Shown: positions 57,947-64,000 of the stretch, one piece after another
Layout of the letters: each line of letters begins with the position of its first letter
Numbering within the stretch: position 1 is the stretch's first letter
Made by a program: the position numbers and the translations under genes
The notes under the pieces: model-generated
What the model saw: only the letters and a program-made list of their open reading frames with translations
Database searches by the model: none
What the model was told of the DNA's origin: nothing
Source: Parvibaculum sp.
Lineage (GTDB): Bacteria; Pseudomonadota; Alphaproteobacteria; Parvibaculales; Parvibaculaceae
Direction of reading: 5' to 3'
Length of the DNA stretch: 64,000 nucleotides
Assembly (NCBI RefSeq): GCF_030651915.1
Contig: NZ_JAUSBV010000005.1
Span: 558,001-622,000 of the forward strand

Positions 57947-58188
57947 GTCGATCGCGGCTGTCGTTTCTCGCGCAGGAAACCGTCGAAATCGAAAGACGAG
58001 GACGGACCGCTTTCTTCACCGGCGATCAGGGCGGCGCGCAGGGCCTCGACTTTCGTTTCATGTTCTTCGAGCAGGCGCAGGCCGGCGCGCACGACCTCGC
58101 TCGCCGAACCGTAGCGGCCATGCGCCACCCGGCTCTCGACAAAGTCGCTGAAGTGGTCCCCAAGGGAAATGGACGTGTTCTTTGCCAT
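57943..58188 (-). CDS. parD: ParD-type antitoxin (orphan)
   Basis: An 81-residue CopG/ribbon-helix-helix antitoxin: [20 protein letters not shown], then [20 protein letters not shown] and the toxin-binding tail [14 protein letters not shown]. It should bind its own promoter as a dimer. GGAGATTGCC precedes the ATG. The overlapping parE is cut to 11 codons, so it has no partner here; it may still bind DNA or other ParE toxins. Confidence 0.88.
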   Translation of the reverse strand: MAKNTSISLGDHFSDFVESRVAHGRYGSASEVVRAGLRLLEEHETKVEALRAALIAGEESGPSSSFDFDGFLREKRQPRST

Positions 58189-58203
58189 GGCAATCTCCGT
58201 TTC

Positions 58204-58232
58204 AATACCAATATATAATATTTATTGGTATT
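58204..58232. promoter_or_regulatory. parD operator/promoter palindrome
   Basis: AATACCAAT and ATTGGTATT form perfect 9-bp arms around an 11-base AT-only spacer holding -10-like TATATT. It lies 15 bases before the parD ATG (minus strand). The symmetry fits autorepression by ParD. Confidence 0.7.
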
Positions 58233-58263
58233 TTCAACCGGACTGACACCGCGCGCATCGGCT

Positions 58264-59022
58264 TCAATCCAACCGCCTCAACACATAAAACACATAGGAA
58301 TACTGCCCGGGATTGCGCTCGAAGAGTCCGATCTCGGCCTCGACCTCGTCGAGCACCTCCTTCGCCGCCGCGCCATATGTCGCGCGCATCGTCGCGATCC
58401 GGGCCCGCATCGGCGTGTAATATTCCCTCCACCAGTCTTCGGGCGGCAGCGTGAAGGTGCCGACGACTTCATAGCCGGCGCGTTCCGCCGCCGCGCAATT
58501 TTCGGCCGCCGTTCCCATCCCCGGATAGGCAGCGCCCCAGAAGGCCTTCGTCTCCGCCGAGGGCTCATCCGTCAGCCATGTGCATTCGGTGACGGCCATA
58601 TAGCCACCGGGCTTCACGAAGCGCCGCCAGAGCTTCAGCCCGCGCGCAAAACCGAGCAGGTAGATCGCGCCTTCCGACCAGACGAGATCGAATTCGCCGT
58701 CATGAAACGGCAGCGCCGCCATGTCGCCGCGCTTCATCGTCAGACGGTCCTCACTCCAACGTTCGCGTTCGGCGCGGGCCGACATATTTTCGAGAAAAGG
58801 CTCGTAGAGATCGACCGCCGTGACATGACCTTTCGTCAGCTGCAGGAGATCGAATGTCGAGGCGCCCTGCCCGCAGCCGATGTCGAGAATGCGCGGCGCC
58901 TCGGGCAAGCCTGGCAGCATCGCCAGGGCGCGCGCGGTCGAGGCCGCACTTCCCGGCCCGTTGCGCGGCAGGGCAAGCTGCACGTCGAGAAAGACCTTGA
59001 AAGGGTCGAGATCGTCGGTCAT
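58264..59022 (-). CDS. Class I SAM-dependent methyltransferase
   Basis: A 252-residue methyltransferase. Motif I is RILDIGCGQGASTFDLL; acidic motif II is HVTAVDLYEPFLENM; FDLVWSEGAIYLLGF and KPGGYMAVTECTWL follow. The substrate is unknown. Its ATG overlaps the stop of the upstream glycosyltransferase by four bases, so the two are coupled. Confidence 0.85.
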   Translation of the reverse strand: MTDDLDPFKVFLDVQLALPRNGPGSAASTARALAMLPGLPEAPRILDIGCGQGASTFDLLQLTKGHVTAVDLYEPFLENMSARAERERWSEDRLTMKRGDMAALPFHDGEFDLVWSEGAIYLLGFARGLKLWRRFVKPGGYMAVTECTWLTDEPSAETKAFWGAAYPGMGTAAENCAAAERAGYEVVGTFTLPPEDWWREYYTPMRARIATMRATYGAAAKEVLDEVEAEIGLFERNPGQYSYVFYVLRRLD

Positions 59023-59621
59023 GCACGCCTCCGCCAGCGCGCATGATCGGCGCCGGTGTCGATATCGGCGAGGCTTTCGAGCCGCGCCAGGTTCAGTCCC
59101 GCCGCGCGGATGTTCCGCTCCGTGTCTTCCAGCGTATGCACGCTCGACCAGCGCACGCCGTTGAAAATATCGGCGATGCGCGGCCGCCGCTTCAGGCCGA
59201 CCAGCCAGTAGCCGCCATCTTCGGCCGGACCGAGCACCGCGTCGTGACGCCCGAGCGCCGCAAAAGCGGCTGCCACATGGGCGGCCTCGATCGCCGGAAT
59301 ATCGGCGCCGACGATTACCACCGGCCCCGGCGGCAGATCGCGGAACAAGCGCCCCATGCGGGCGCCGAGATCGCCGGAACCTTGCGCGACGCGCGGCAGG
59401 CCGTCCGGCCAGATGCCCGGTTCATGCACCGCGCGGTCGGGCGTCAGCGCCAGCACCGTCTGCCAGCGCGGATCGCGCGCCAGGCGCCGGATCAGCCCCG
59501 CCGACGCCGTCCGGAAAAATCGCACCGCCTCGACGCCACCGATATCGCGCGCCAGCCGCGTCTTGACGCGGCCGATCAGCGGCGTCTTCGCCATGATCAC
59601 GAGCTGCGGATCGAGGGACAT
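59019..59621 (-). CDS. TIGR04282-family glycosyltransferase-like protein
   Basis: A 200-residue protein of the DUF2064/TIGR04282 family, named glycosyltransferase A, rSAM/selenodomain-associated. Seen are VIMAKTPLIGRVKTRLARDI, the acidic site VIVGADIPAIEAAHV, and LGPAEDGGYWLVGLKR. In some genomes these enzymes act with a radical SAM protein in arsenosugar-like synthesis. Start at MSLDPQLVIMA; the longer frame runs into family B DNA. Confidence 0.87.
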   Translation of the reverse strand: MSLDPQLVIMAKTPLIGRVKTRLARDIGGVEAVRFFRTASAGLIRRLARDPRWQTVLALTPDRAVHEPGIWPDGLPRVAQGSGDLGARMGRLFRDLPPGPVVIVGADIPAIEAAHVAAAFAALGRHDAVLGPAEDGGYWLVGLKRRPRIADIFNGVRWSSVHTLEDTERNIRAAGLNLARLESLADIDTGADHARWRRRA

Positions 59622-59656
59622 GCGTGTACGGACTTTTCCGATGAATTTATTTCTTT

Positions 59657-59836
59657 CCACCCGCCCCTGGGGGGCGGGTCAAACGGCGCGGCTTTGGCTT
59701 TGCCAAAGACGTGACGTTTGGGGCGGGGGCGCGGCGGAAATCCAGAATGCAATCGACAGCGGCTTCGCTCGGGAGAGTCAGAGCCCCCGCCCCGAACGAC
59801 CTGCGGCCGTTCGACCCTCCCCCCAGGGGAGGGTGG
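59657..59836. repeat. Family B palindromic element, copy 2
   Basis: A 180-bp unit with the same ends as 2102-2275: CCCGCCCCTGGGGGGCGGG at the left and CCCTCCCCCCAGGGGAGGG at the right, plus the inner GGGGCGGGG / CCCCGCCCC pair. The interior differs, with TTTGGCTTTGCCAAA and ACGACCTGCGGCCGT. It separates two functionally linked glycosyltransferase genes. Confidence 0.8.
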
Positions 59837-59862
59837 CGATGAACGAAGCGTCAACACGCCCC

Positions 59863-60558
59863 TCACCCGTACAACCGCGCAATCACCCTTGGCGGCACGC
59901 GCAGATAGTAAAGTGCGAGGCAGCCGAGATTGCGGAACGAGCGGGCAATGAAGCCTTCTTTCAGATAGCGCGCCGGCGATGTCACCGCCAGCGAACGCAA
60001 CATGACGAGCCGCCGCCGGCCGATGCGGCGCACAAGGTCGACATCTTCCATCAGCGGCAGATCGCGATAACCGCCGATCCGGTCGTAGAGCCGGCGGTTG
60101 ATCAGCAGCCCCTGGTCGCCATAGGGCAGGCGCAGCAGCGCGCAACGCAAGGCGACCATCCATTCGAGAAAACGCGCCCAGCCCGAAAAATCGTCGAGCG
60201 CAAATTTGAACGCCGCCGCCATCTCGTGGTCGCGGAAACGGCCTTCCTCGACCTGCTCGAACAGCTTCTCGACCTCGGCAATCCATGAGGCATCGAGCAC
60301 CGTGTCGGCATGCAGAAACAGCAGCCAGTTGCCGCGCGCCGCCGCCGCGCCGGCCGCCAGCTGCGTGCCGCGTCCGCGCGGCGCCTTGACCAGTTTCGCG
60401 CCGGCCGCCTCGACGATCTCCAGCGTCTCGTCCACCGAGCCGCCATCGGCGACGATCACTTCCTGCACCAGCCCGCGCACCGCCGCCGTCACCAGCGGCG
60501 ACAGCGTCCGGGTCAGGGTCTTCTCGGCATTGAGGGTCGGGATCACCACGCTCAGCAT
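59863..60558 (-). CDS. TIGR04283-family glycosyltransferase 2
   Basis: A 231-residue GT-A glycosyltransferase of the family called transferase 2, rSAM/selenodomain-associated. It begins LSVVIPTLNAEKTLTRTLSP, with EVIVADGGSVDETLEI, LVKAPRGRGTQLAAGA, the metal motif LLFLHADT, and LRLPYGDQGLLINR. A C-terminal amphipathic tail may meet the membrane. Start at MLSVVIP; an ATG four codons earlier is equally possible. Partner of the TIGR04282 gene beyond the family B insert. Confidence 0.85.
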   Translation of the reverse strand: MLSVVIPTLNAEKTLTRTLSPLVTAAVRGLVQEVIVADGGSVDETLEIVEAAGAKLVKAPRGRGTQLAAGAAAARGNWLLFLHADTVLDASWIAEVEKLFEQVEEGRFRDHEMAAAFKFALDDFSGWARFLEWMVALRCALLRLPYGDQGLLINRRLYDRIGGYRDLPLMEDVDLVRRIGRRRLVMLRSLAVTSPARYLKEGFIARSFRNLGCLALYYLRVPPRVIARLYG

Positions 60559-60602
60559 GGGCGGCAACATAGCGGGCGGGTCTTCTTTCGCAAAACGGGG
60601 CG

Positions 60603-60762
60603 CCCCCTCACCCTTCCGCGGGCTGACGCCCGCTCCCTCCCTCTCCCCGCTGGGGAGAGGGATCAGAATGGAATTTGCCTGTGCACTTTAAATTCCCCTC
60701 TCCCCTCCGGGGAGAGGGAAGGGGCCCATCGTCGCGCAGCGACGGTGGGAAGGGTGAGGGGG
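60603..60762. repeat. Family C palindromic element, copy 2
   Basis: A 160-bp unit with outer repeats CCCCCTCACCCTTCC / GGAAGGGTGAGGGGG and two inner CCCTCTCCCC/GGGGAGAGGG hairpins, the same plan as 8831-8980. The side hairpins differ (GCGGGCTGACGCCCGC; CGTCGCGCAGCGACG). It lies between the divergent glycosyltransferase and radical SAM genes. Confidence 0.85.
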
Positions 60763-60784
60763 AGCCACACACCATATCGAAAAT

Positions 60785-60816
60785 GTTCTTGTTATGTTCT
60801 CGCCATCTGCTATCTT
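60785..60816 (+). promoter_or_regulatory. LexA (SOS) box and promoter before the radical SAM gene
   Basis: GTTC-TTGTTAT-GTTC at 60785-60799 is an exact GTTC-N7-GTTC direct repeat, the LexA operator of alphaproteobacteria. Within and beyond it is a -35/-10 pair, TTGTTA (60789-60794) and TATCTT (60811-60816), 16 bases apart. The ATG is at 60823, so the leader would be near zero or short. LexA binding would block the -35. Confidence 0.7.
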
Positions 60817-60822
60817 CCTCGC

Positions 60823-62043
60823 ATGTCTTCGAGTCACGAATCAGTGCGCTCCGGCCGCCCCGCCCCTGCCCCCGCCAATTCCCCGATTGGCCCCGTGGCG
60901 GCAAGCGGCCCGGATGCACGGACCCGGTCCCCGTCCCCCGCGGGGCCCCCCTCGTACCCCCCGAGGGTCCGTGCCACCCCTCTGCCCGAGAACGGCCGCC
61001 GCGGCCGGGGCGCATTGACGAATACCAGCGGCCGCTTCGAGCCACAGGCCCGCGAGCCGCTCGACGACGGCTGGGGCGGGCTCGATGCGCCGCCGCCGCT
61101 GAAAACCCATGTCACCTCGGAAACGGCGCGCGCGGTGCTGACGCGCAATTCCTCGCCCGATCTTCCCTTCGACCGTTCGATCAATCCCTATCGCGGCTGT
61201 GAGCATGGCTGCATCTACTGCTTCGCGCGGCCGACCCATGCCTATATGGGCCTCTCGCCCGGTCTCGATTTCGAGAGCCGGTTGTTTGCCAAGCCCAATG
61301 CCGCCGCGCTGCTGGAGAAGGAACTGGCGCGGGCGAATTACGACCCGGCGCCGATCGCGCTCGGCACCAATACCGATCCCTATCAGCCGATCGAACAGCG
61401 CTACCGCATCACGCGCAGCCTTCTCGAAGTCATGTCGGCCTATAACCACCCCGTCACCATCGTTACCAAATCGGCGCGCGTCACCCGCGATCTCGACATT
61501 CTCTCGTCGATGGCGGAACGCAATCTCGTCAAGGTCTATCTCTCGGTGACGACGCTCGATGCGAAGCTTGCCCGCATGCTGGAGCCGCGCGCCTCGACGC
61601 CGGCGCGCCGCATGGAGGCGATCTCGATGCTGGCGCAAGCCGGCGTGCCCACCGGCGTCATGGTCGCGCCGGTGATTCCGGCGCTGACCGACAGCGAGAT
61701 GGAAAAAATCCTGACCGGTGCGGCCTATGCCGGCGCGAAGGAAGCCGGTTTCATCCTGCTGCGCCTGCCGCTCGAAATCAAAGACCTGTTCCGCGAATGG
61801 CTGGAGGAAAACAAGCCCGACGCCGCCGCCCATGTGATGTCGCTGATCCGCCAGATGCGCGGCGGCAAGGATTACGATGCGGAATGGGGCAAACGCATGC
61901 GCGGCGACGGCCCCTATGCCTGGCAACTCGCGCGGCGCTTCGAACTCGCCACAAAGAAACTCGGCATCGCCAAAAAATCCGGCACCCTCGACTGCACCCG
62001 CTTCCTCGTCCCCGGCCGCGGCAAACAACTGGCCCTGCTTTAA
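60823..62043 (+). CDS. PA0069/Rv2578c-family radical SAM protein
   Basis: A 406-residue radical SAM protein. A Pro/Arg-rich N-terminus (1-65) is followed by the core. The cluster motif is C126-x3-C130-x2-C133 (RGCEHGCIYCFARP), with ALGTNTDPYQPIE next, and KVYLSVTTLD and LARMLEPRASTPARRMEAI. The family is a distant relative of spore photoproduct lyase; its reaction is unknown. An SOS box stands 24 bases before the ATG, which hints at DNA repair. Confidence 0.88.
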   Translation: MSSSHESVRSGRPAPAPANSPIGPVAASGPDARTRSPSPAGPPSYPPRVRATPLPENGRRGRGALTNTSGRFEPQAREPLDDGWGGLDAPPPLKTHVTSETARAVLTRNSSPDLPFDRSINPYRGCEHGCIYCFARPTHAYMGLSPGLDFESRLFAKPNAAALLEKELARANYDPAPIALGTNTDPYQPIEQRYRITRSLLEVMSAYNHPVTIVTKSARVTRDLDILSSMAERNLVKVYLSVTTLDAKLARMLEPRASTPARRMEAISMLAQAGVPTGVMVAPVIPALTDSEMEKILTGAAYAGAKEAGFILLRLPLEIKDLFREWLEENKPDAAAHVMSLIRQMRGGKDYDAEWGKRMRGDGPYAWQLARRFELATKKLGIAKKSGTLDCTRFLVPGRGKQLALL

Positions 62044-62059
62044 GGAAGAAAAGGTTTTT

Positions 62060-62265
62060 GCACGCGGAGACGCGGAGGCGCGGAGAAGAGGAAGCAGCAG
62101 GTGCCGATATATGGGTGGCCATGACCGGATATTGATGGCGGCTTCGCCGCCGAAGGTTTCTTCGCGCCAAAGGCGCAACAATTGAATTTGTTATGACGCC
62201 GCATGGAGAACGAAAGCCCTCGTAACTTCCATATCTCTTCTCCGCGCCTCCGCGTCTCCGCGTGC
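62060..62265. repeat. Family A palindromic element, full copy 2
   Basis: A 206-bp unit with perfect 31-bp terminal inverted repeats (62060-62090 and 62235-62265) built of CGCGGAG-type units. The centre has GGCGGCTTCGCCGCCGAAGG and a following CGCGCCAAAGGCGC dyad, the same core as in copy 1. It ends 38 bases before the GxxExxY gene. It fills the gap after the radical SAM gene. Confidence 0.88.
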
Positions 62266-62303
62266 CAAAAACGACCCTGACCCAGGATTCAGGTATTAAA
62301 GAT

Positions 62304-62744
62304 ATGGCAGTCCAGATCAGAGAACTCGATGAAGTGACCGGCGAAATCGTCGACGCAGCTTACAAGCTGCACAAAGGTCTTGGCCCCGGTCTGCTGGAAT
62401 CTGTCTATGAAGCGGTACTCGAAAAAGACCTTCGGCGTCGCGGTTTGCTCGTGGAGCGGCAGAAGGCCGTGTCATTTGAATATGACGGCATGCGTTTCAC
62501 CGATGGTTTCCGGATCGACCTGCTGGTGGACACTCGGGTCGTGGTTGAGATTAAATCCGTGGAAGTGCTGCTACCGGTTCATTCAAAGCAGGTCTTGACC
62601 TATCTGCGACTTCTGTATCTTCCGGTCGGATTGTTGATCAACTTTGGCGCGCCCACGTTGAAAGAGGGTGTGCGACGGATCGTCAGCGATCTCTCGCCAT
62701 CCGCCTCGTCGCAACTCCGCGTGAACCGGAACAAGGTTTCCTGA
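62304..62744 (+). CDS. GxxExxY-family protein, PD-(D/E)XK-like
   Basis: A 146-residue protein of the GxxExxY family (G29-L-L-E32-S-V-Y35). D72 in GFRIDLLVD and E82-x-K84 in VVVEIKSVE fit a PD-(D/E)XK nuclease core, followed by a Q in SKQVLTYLR; nuclease activity is inferred. Family A repeat lies 38 bases upstream. Its last codons (SASSQLRVNRN) run over a decayed family A arm. ATG 62304 is preferred to a GTG at 62262 that lies in the repeat. Lower GC than neighbours. Confidence 0.85.
   Translation: MAVQIRELDEVTGEIVDAAYKLHKGLGPGLLESVYEAVLEKDLRRRGLLVERQKAVSFEYDGMRFTDGFRIDLLVDTRVVVEIKSVEVLLPVHSKQVLTYLRLLYLPVGLLINFGAPTLKEGVRRIVSDLSPSASSQLRVNRNKVS
62697..62732. repeat. Decayed family A arm at the GxxExxY gene end
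   Basis: CATCCGCCTCGTCGCAACT then CCGCGTGAAC resembles one family A arm (ending CTCCGCGTGAAC exactly) in the same orientation as the arm at 62235. The rest has drifted. It is read as the C-terminus of the GxxExxY protein. Confidence 0.5.
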
Positions 62745-62801
62745 CTCATCGTTTGTTTCACAGCGCGCTTTGTCCTGTACCGACAACCCGAGGAGGTTTT
62801 C

Positions 62802-63206
62802 ATGATGGAGTTTCGTTGCGGGCGGCTGATCGATCATCTGCATCTGGTGGTGCGCGATCTTGAGGCCAGCAAGCGTTTCTACAAGGCGGTGCTCGGCGTT
62901 GTCGGCGTGCCCTTCGGCATGGAGACCGATGATTTCTTCGAGGCCGACGAGCTTTTCGTCAGCCACGGCGAGGCGCTTTCGCATGTTCATCTCGCTTTCC
63001 AGACCAGGGACCGGGCCATGGTCGATGCCTTCCACAAGGCGGCGCTGGCCGCCGGCGGGCGCGACAATGGCGCGCCGGGCGAGCGGCAATATCATCCGGG
63101 CTACTACGCCGCCTTCGTCCTCGACCCCGACGGCAACAATATCGAGGCGGTCTTTCACGGGGCCTCGACGCGCAGCGCCGACGCCGTCGTGGTGACGCCG
63201 GCCTGA
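62802..63206 (+). CDS. VOC-family (glyoxalase-like) protein
   Basis: A 134-residue vicinal-oxygen-chelate protein. It has the N-terminal [20 protein letters not shown] and the C-terminal [21 protein letters not shown]. Metal ligands may be H13, H63 and E127. Substrate unknown. GAGGAGGTTTTC precedes the ATG. Confidence 0.88.
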   Translation: MMEFRCGRLIDHLHLVVRDLEASKRFYKAVLGVVGVPFGMETDDFFEADELFVSHGEALSHVHLAFQTRDRAMVDAFHKAALAAGGRDNGAPGERQYHPGYYAAFVLDPDGNNIEAVFHGASTRSADAVVVTPA

Positions 63207-63253
63207 GCGCCGCGCACTGGCATCGCCTCCCCTTTCGCGGCACACTCCGGCCC

Positions 63254-63886
63254 ATGCCGCGCGCCTTGAAAAACCCGCTTCCCGATTTTCGCTTCGAGCT
63301 TGAGGCCGGGCATCCGCGCCTCATCGTCTGCGGCGTCGACGAGGCGGGACGCGGGCCCTGGGCGGGGCCGGTGGTCGCCGCCGCCGTCATTCTCGATGCG
63401 GCCCGCATTCCACCCGGCCTCAACGATTCCAAGAAACTCGATGCGGCGCGGCGCGAAGATCTTTTCGCGCAGCTTCAAAAATCCGCCGCCATCGGCATCG
63501 GCGAGGCCAGCGTCGCCGAAATCGACCGCCTCAACATCCTCAAGGCGACCATGCTCGCCATGTCCCGCGCCGTCGCCGCGCTCGGCACCGCGCCCCACTT
63601 CGCCCTGATCGACGGCAACCGCCTGCCCGATCTCGCCTGCCCGGCGCGGGCGATCGTCAAGGGCGACGCGCTGTCGCTGTCGGTCGCCGCCGCCTCGATC
63701 GCGGCCAAGACCGTCCGTGACCGGACGATGTGCGATCTCGCCCGCGCCCATCCCGGCTACGGCTTCGAGCGCCACAAGGGTTACGGCACGGCTGCGCACC
63801 AGGCAGCGCTTTCCAGCCTCGGGCCCTGCGCGGCGCACCGTTCGAGCTTTGCCCCTATACGCAAGATGTTGAGTCCGGCTGCCTGA
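63254..63886 (+). CDS. rnhB: Ribonuclease HII
   Basis: A 210-residue RNase HII that removes RNA from DNA hybrids and single ribonucleotides. The active site D29-E30 lies in [35 protein letters not shown] and [11 protein letters not shown] are conserved. In many alphaproteobacteria ccrM follows rnhB. Confidence 0.96.
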   Translation: MPRALKNPLPDFRFELEAGHPRLIVCGVDEAGRGPWAGPVVAAAVILDAARIPPGLNDSKKLDAARREDLFAQLQKSAAIGIGEASVAEIDRLNILKATMLAMSRAVAALGTAPHFALIDGNRLPDLACPARAIVKGDALSLSVAAASIAAKTVRDRTMCDLARAHPGYGFERHKGYGTAAHQAALSSLGPCAAHRSSFAPIRKMLSPAA

Positions 63887-63966
63887 GAGGGACTCGATCT
63901 TGTGTCCCGCGAATCCATTAACCTATTGATTCAAAAAGCTTATTGACCACGATTCCGCGCCGACTC
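63871..63966. promoter_or_regulatory. Cluster of six GANTC sites upstream of the last gene
   Basis: GANTC occurs at 63871, 63891, 63911, 63928, 63951 and 63962, spaced 20, 20, 17, 23 and 11 bases. At this base composition about one per 300 bases is expected. A TTAACC half-site (CtrA-like) is at 63918. GANTC is the CcrM methylation sequence, so this may be a methylation-sensitive, cell-cycle promoter. Confidence 0.6.
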
Positions 63967-63969
63967 ATC

Positions 63970-64000
63970 ATGCCCCCCAATCCGGCGCAGGACCGGAAGC
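63970..64000 (+). CDS. Start of a gene, possibly ccrM (first 10 codons only)
   Basis: ATG at 63970 reads MPPNPAQDRK and leaves the window. Ten residues cannot identify it. Position after rnhB and the GANTC-rich upstream region suggest ccrM, the GANTC adenine methyltransferase. No strong ribosome site is visible. Confidence 0.35.
   Translation, partial: MPPNPAQDRK

Overview
The window is 64 kb of GC-rich DNA (roughly 63-65 % by eye) from an alphaproteobacterium, most like the Parvibaculum/Hyphomicrobiales side of the class. The evidence is gene content and control sites: Usg-like protein, TIGR02301 protein, bactofilin, a NadQ-type NAD regulator beside nadABC, an alphaproteobacterial SOS box (GTTC-N7-GTTC), and a dense cluster of GANTC sites (the CcrM methylation sequence) just after rnhB. 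This is chromosomal core sequence with short accessory insertions. I saw no rRNA, tRNA, CRISPR array or complete IS element.

Layout. 0-7 kb: partial FAD oxidase, serine hydrolase, CNNM/CorC membrane protein, acetyltransferase, an AT-rich RusA-like gene bordered by repeats, SRAP (YedK) peptidase and Zur-type regulator. 7-15 kb: SDR + MarR pair, FMN lactate dehydrogenase, soluble PQQ-type sugar dehydrogenase, nitronate monooxygenase with a palindromic operator, small exported proteins. 13.5-19 kb (minus strand): acuI-like reductase, feruloyl-CoA-synthase-like ligase, LysE exporter and a ThDP enzyme. 19.3-21 kb: an AT-rich island with one OLD-family ATPase/TOPRIM nuclease. 21-29 kb: dihydroorotase, ygfZ-tag, bactofilin, flavin oxidoreductase-like protein, KAS III enzyme, two universal stress proteins. 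29-38 kb: Lon-like protease, HD hydrolase, tyrosine phosphatase, nadQ and nadABC. 38-51 kb: SleB hydrolase, ppdK, glyS-glyQ, SppA, TrmN6-type methylase, polyprenyl synthase facing ispE, TPR lipoprotein. 51-64 kb: ETF-QO, uracil-DNA glycosylase, lytic transglycosylase, moaB, mscL, a broken parDE pair, two rSAM/selenodomain-associated glycosyltransferases, a radical SAM protein with an SOS box, a GxxExxY protein, VOC protein, rnhB and the first codons of a gene that may be ccrM.

Functional themes. NAD synthesis is the clearest regulated unit: nadQ lies directly upstream of nadABC, and a 31-bp perfect palindrome sits just before nadA. DNA repair genes are scattered (yedK, tag, uracil-DNA glycosylase, rnhB, the SOS-box radical SAM gene). 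A stress operon joins two universal stress proteins to a Lon-like protease. Isoprenoid, glycyl-tRNA, pyruvate/PEP and electron-transfer genes are housekeeping.

Non-coding structure is unusually rich. At least six palindromic repeat families fill the gaps between genes. In the best one (family A) two full copies each have perfect terminal inverted repeats, and five positions differ between the copies but are matched inside each copy. One of these copies abuts a GxxExxY gene that carries a PD-(D/E)XK-like D...ExK motif, making the nuclease/repeat pair the most interesting candidate system here.
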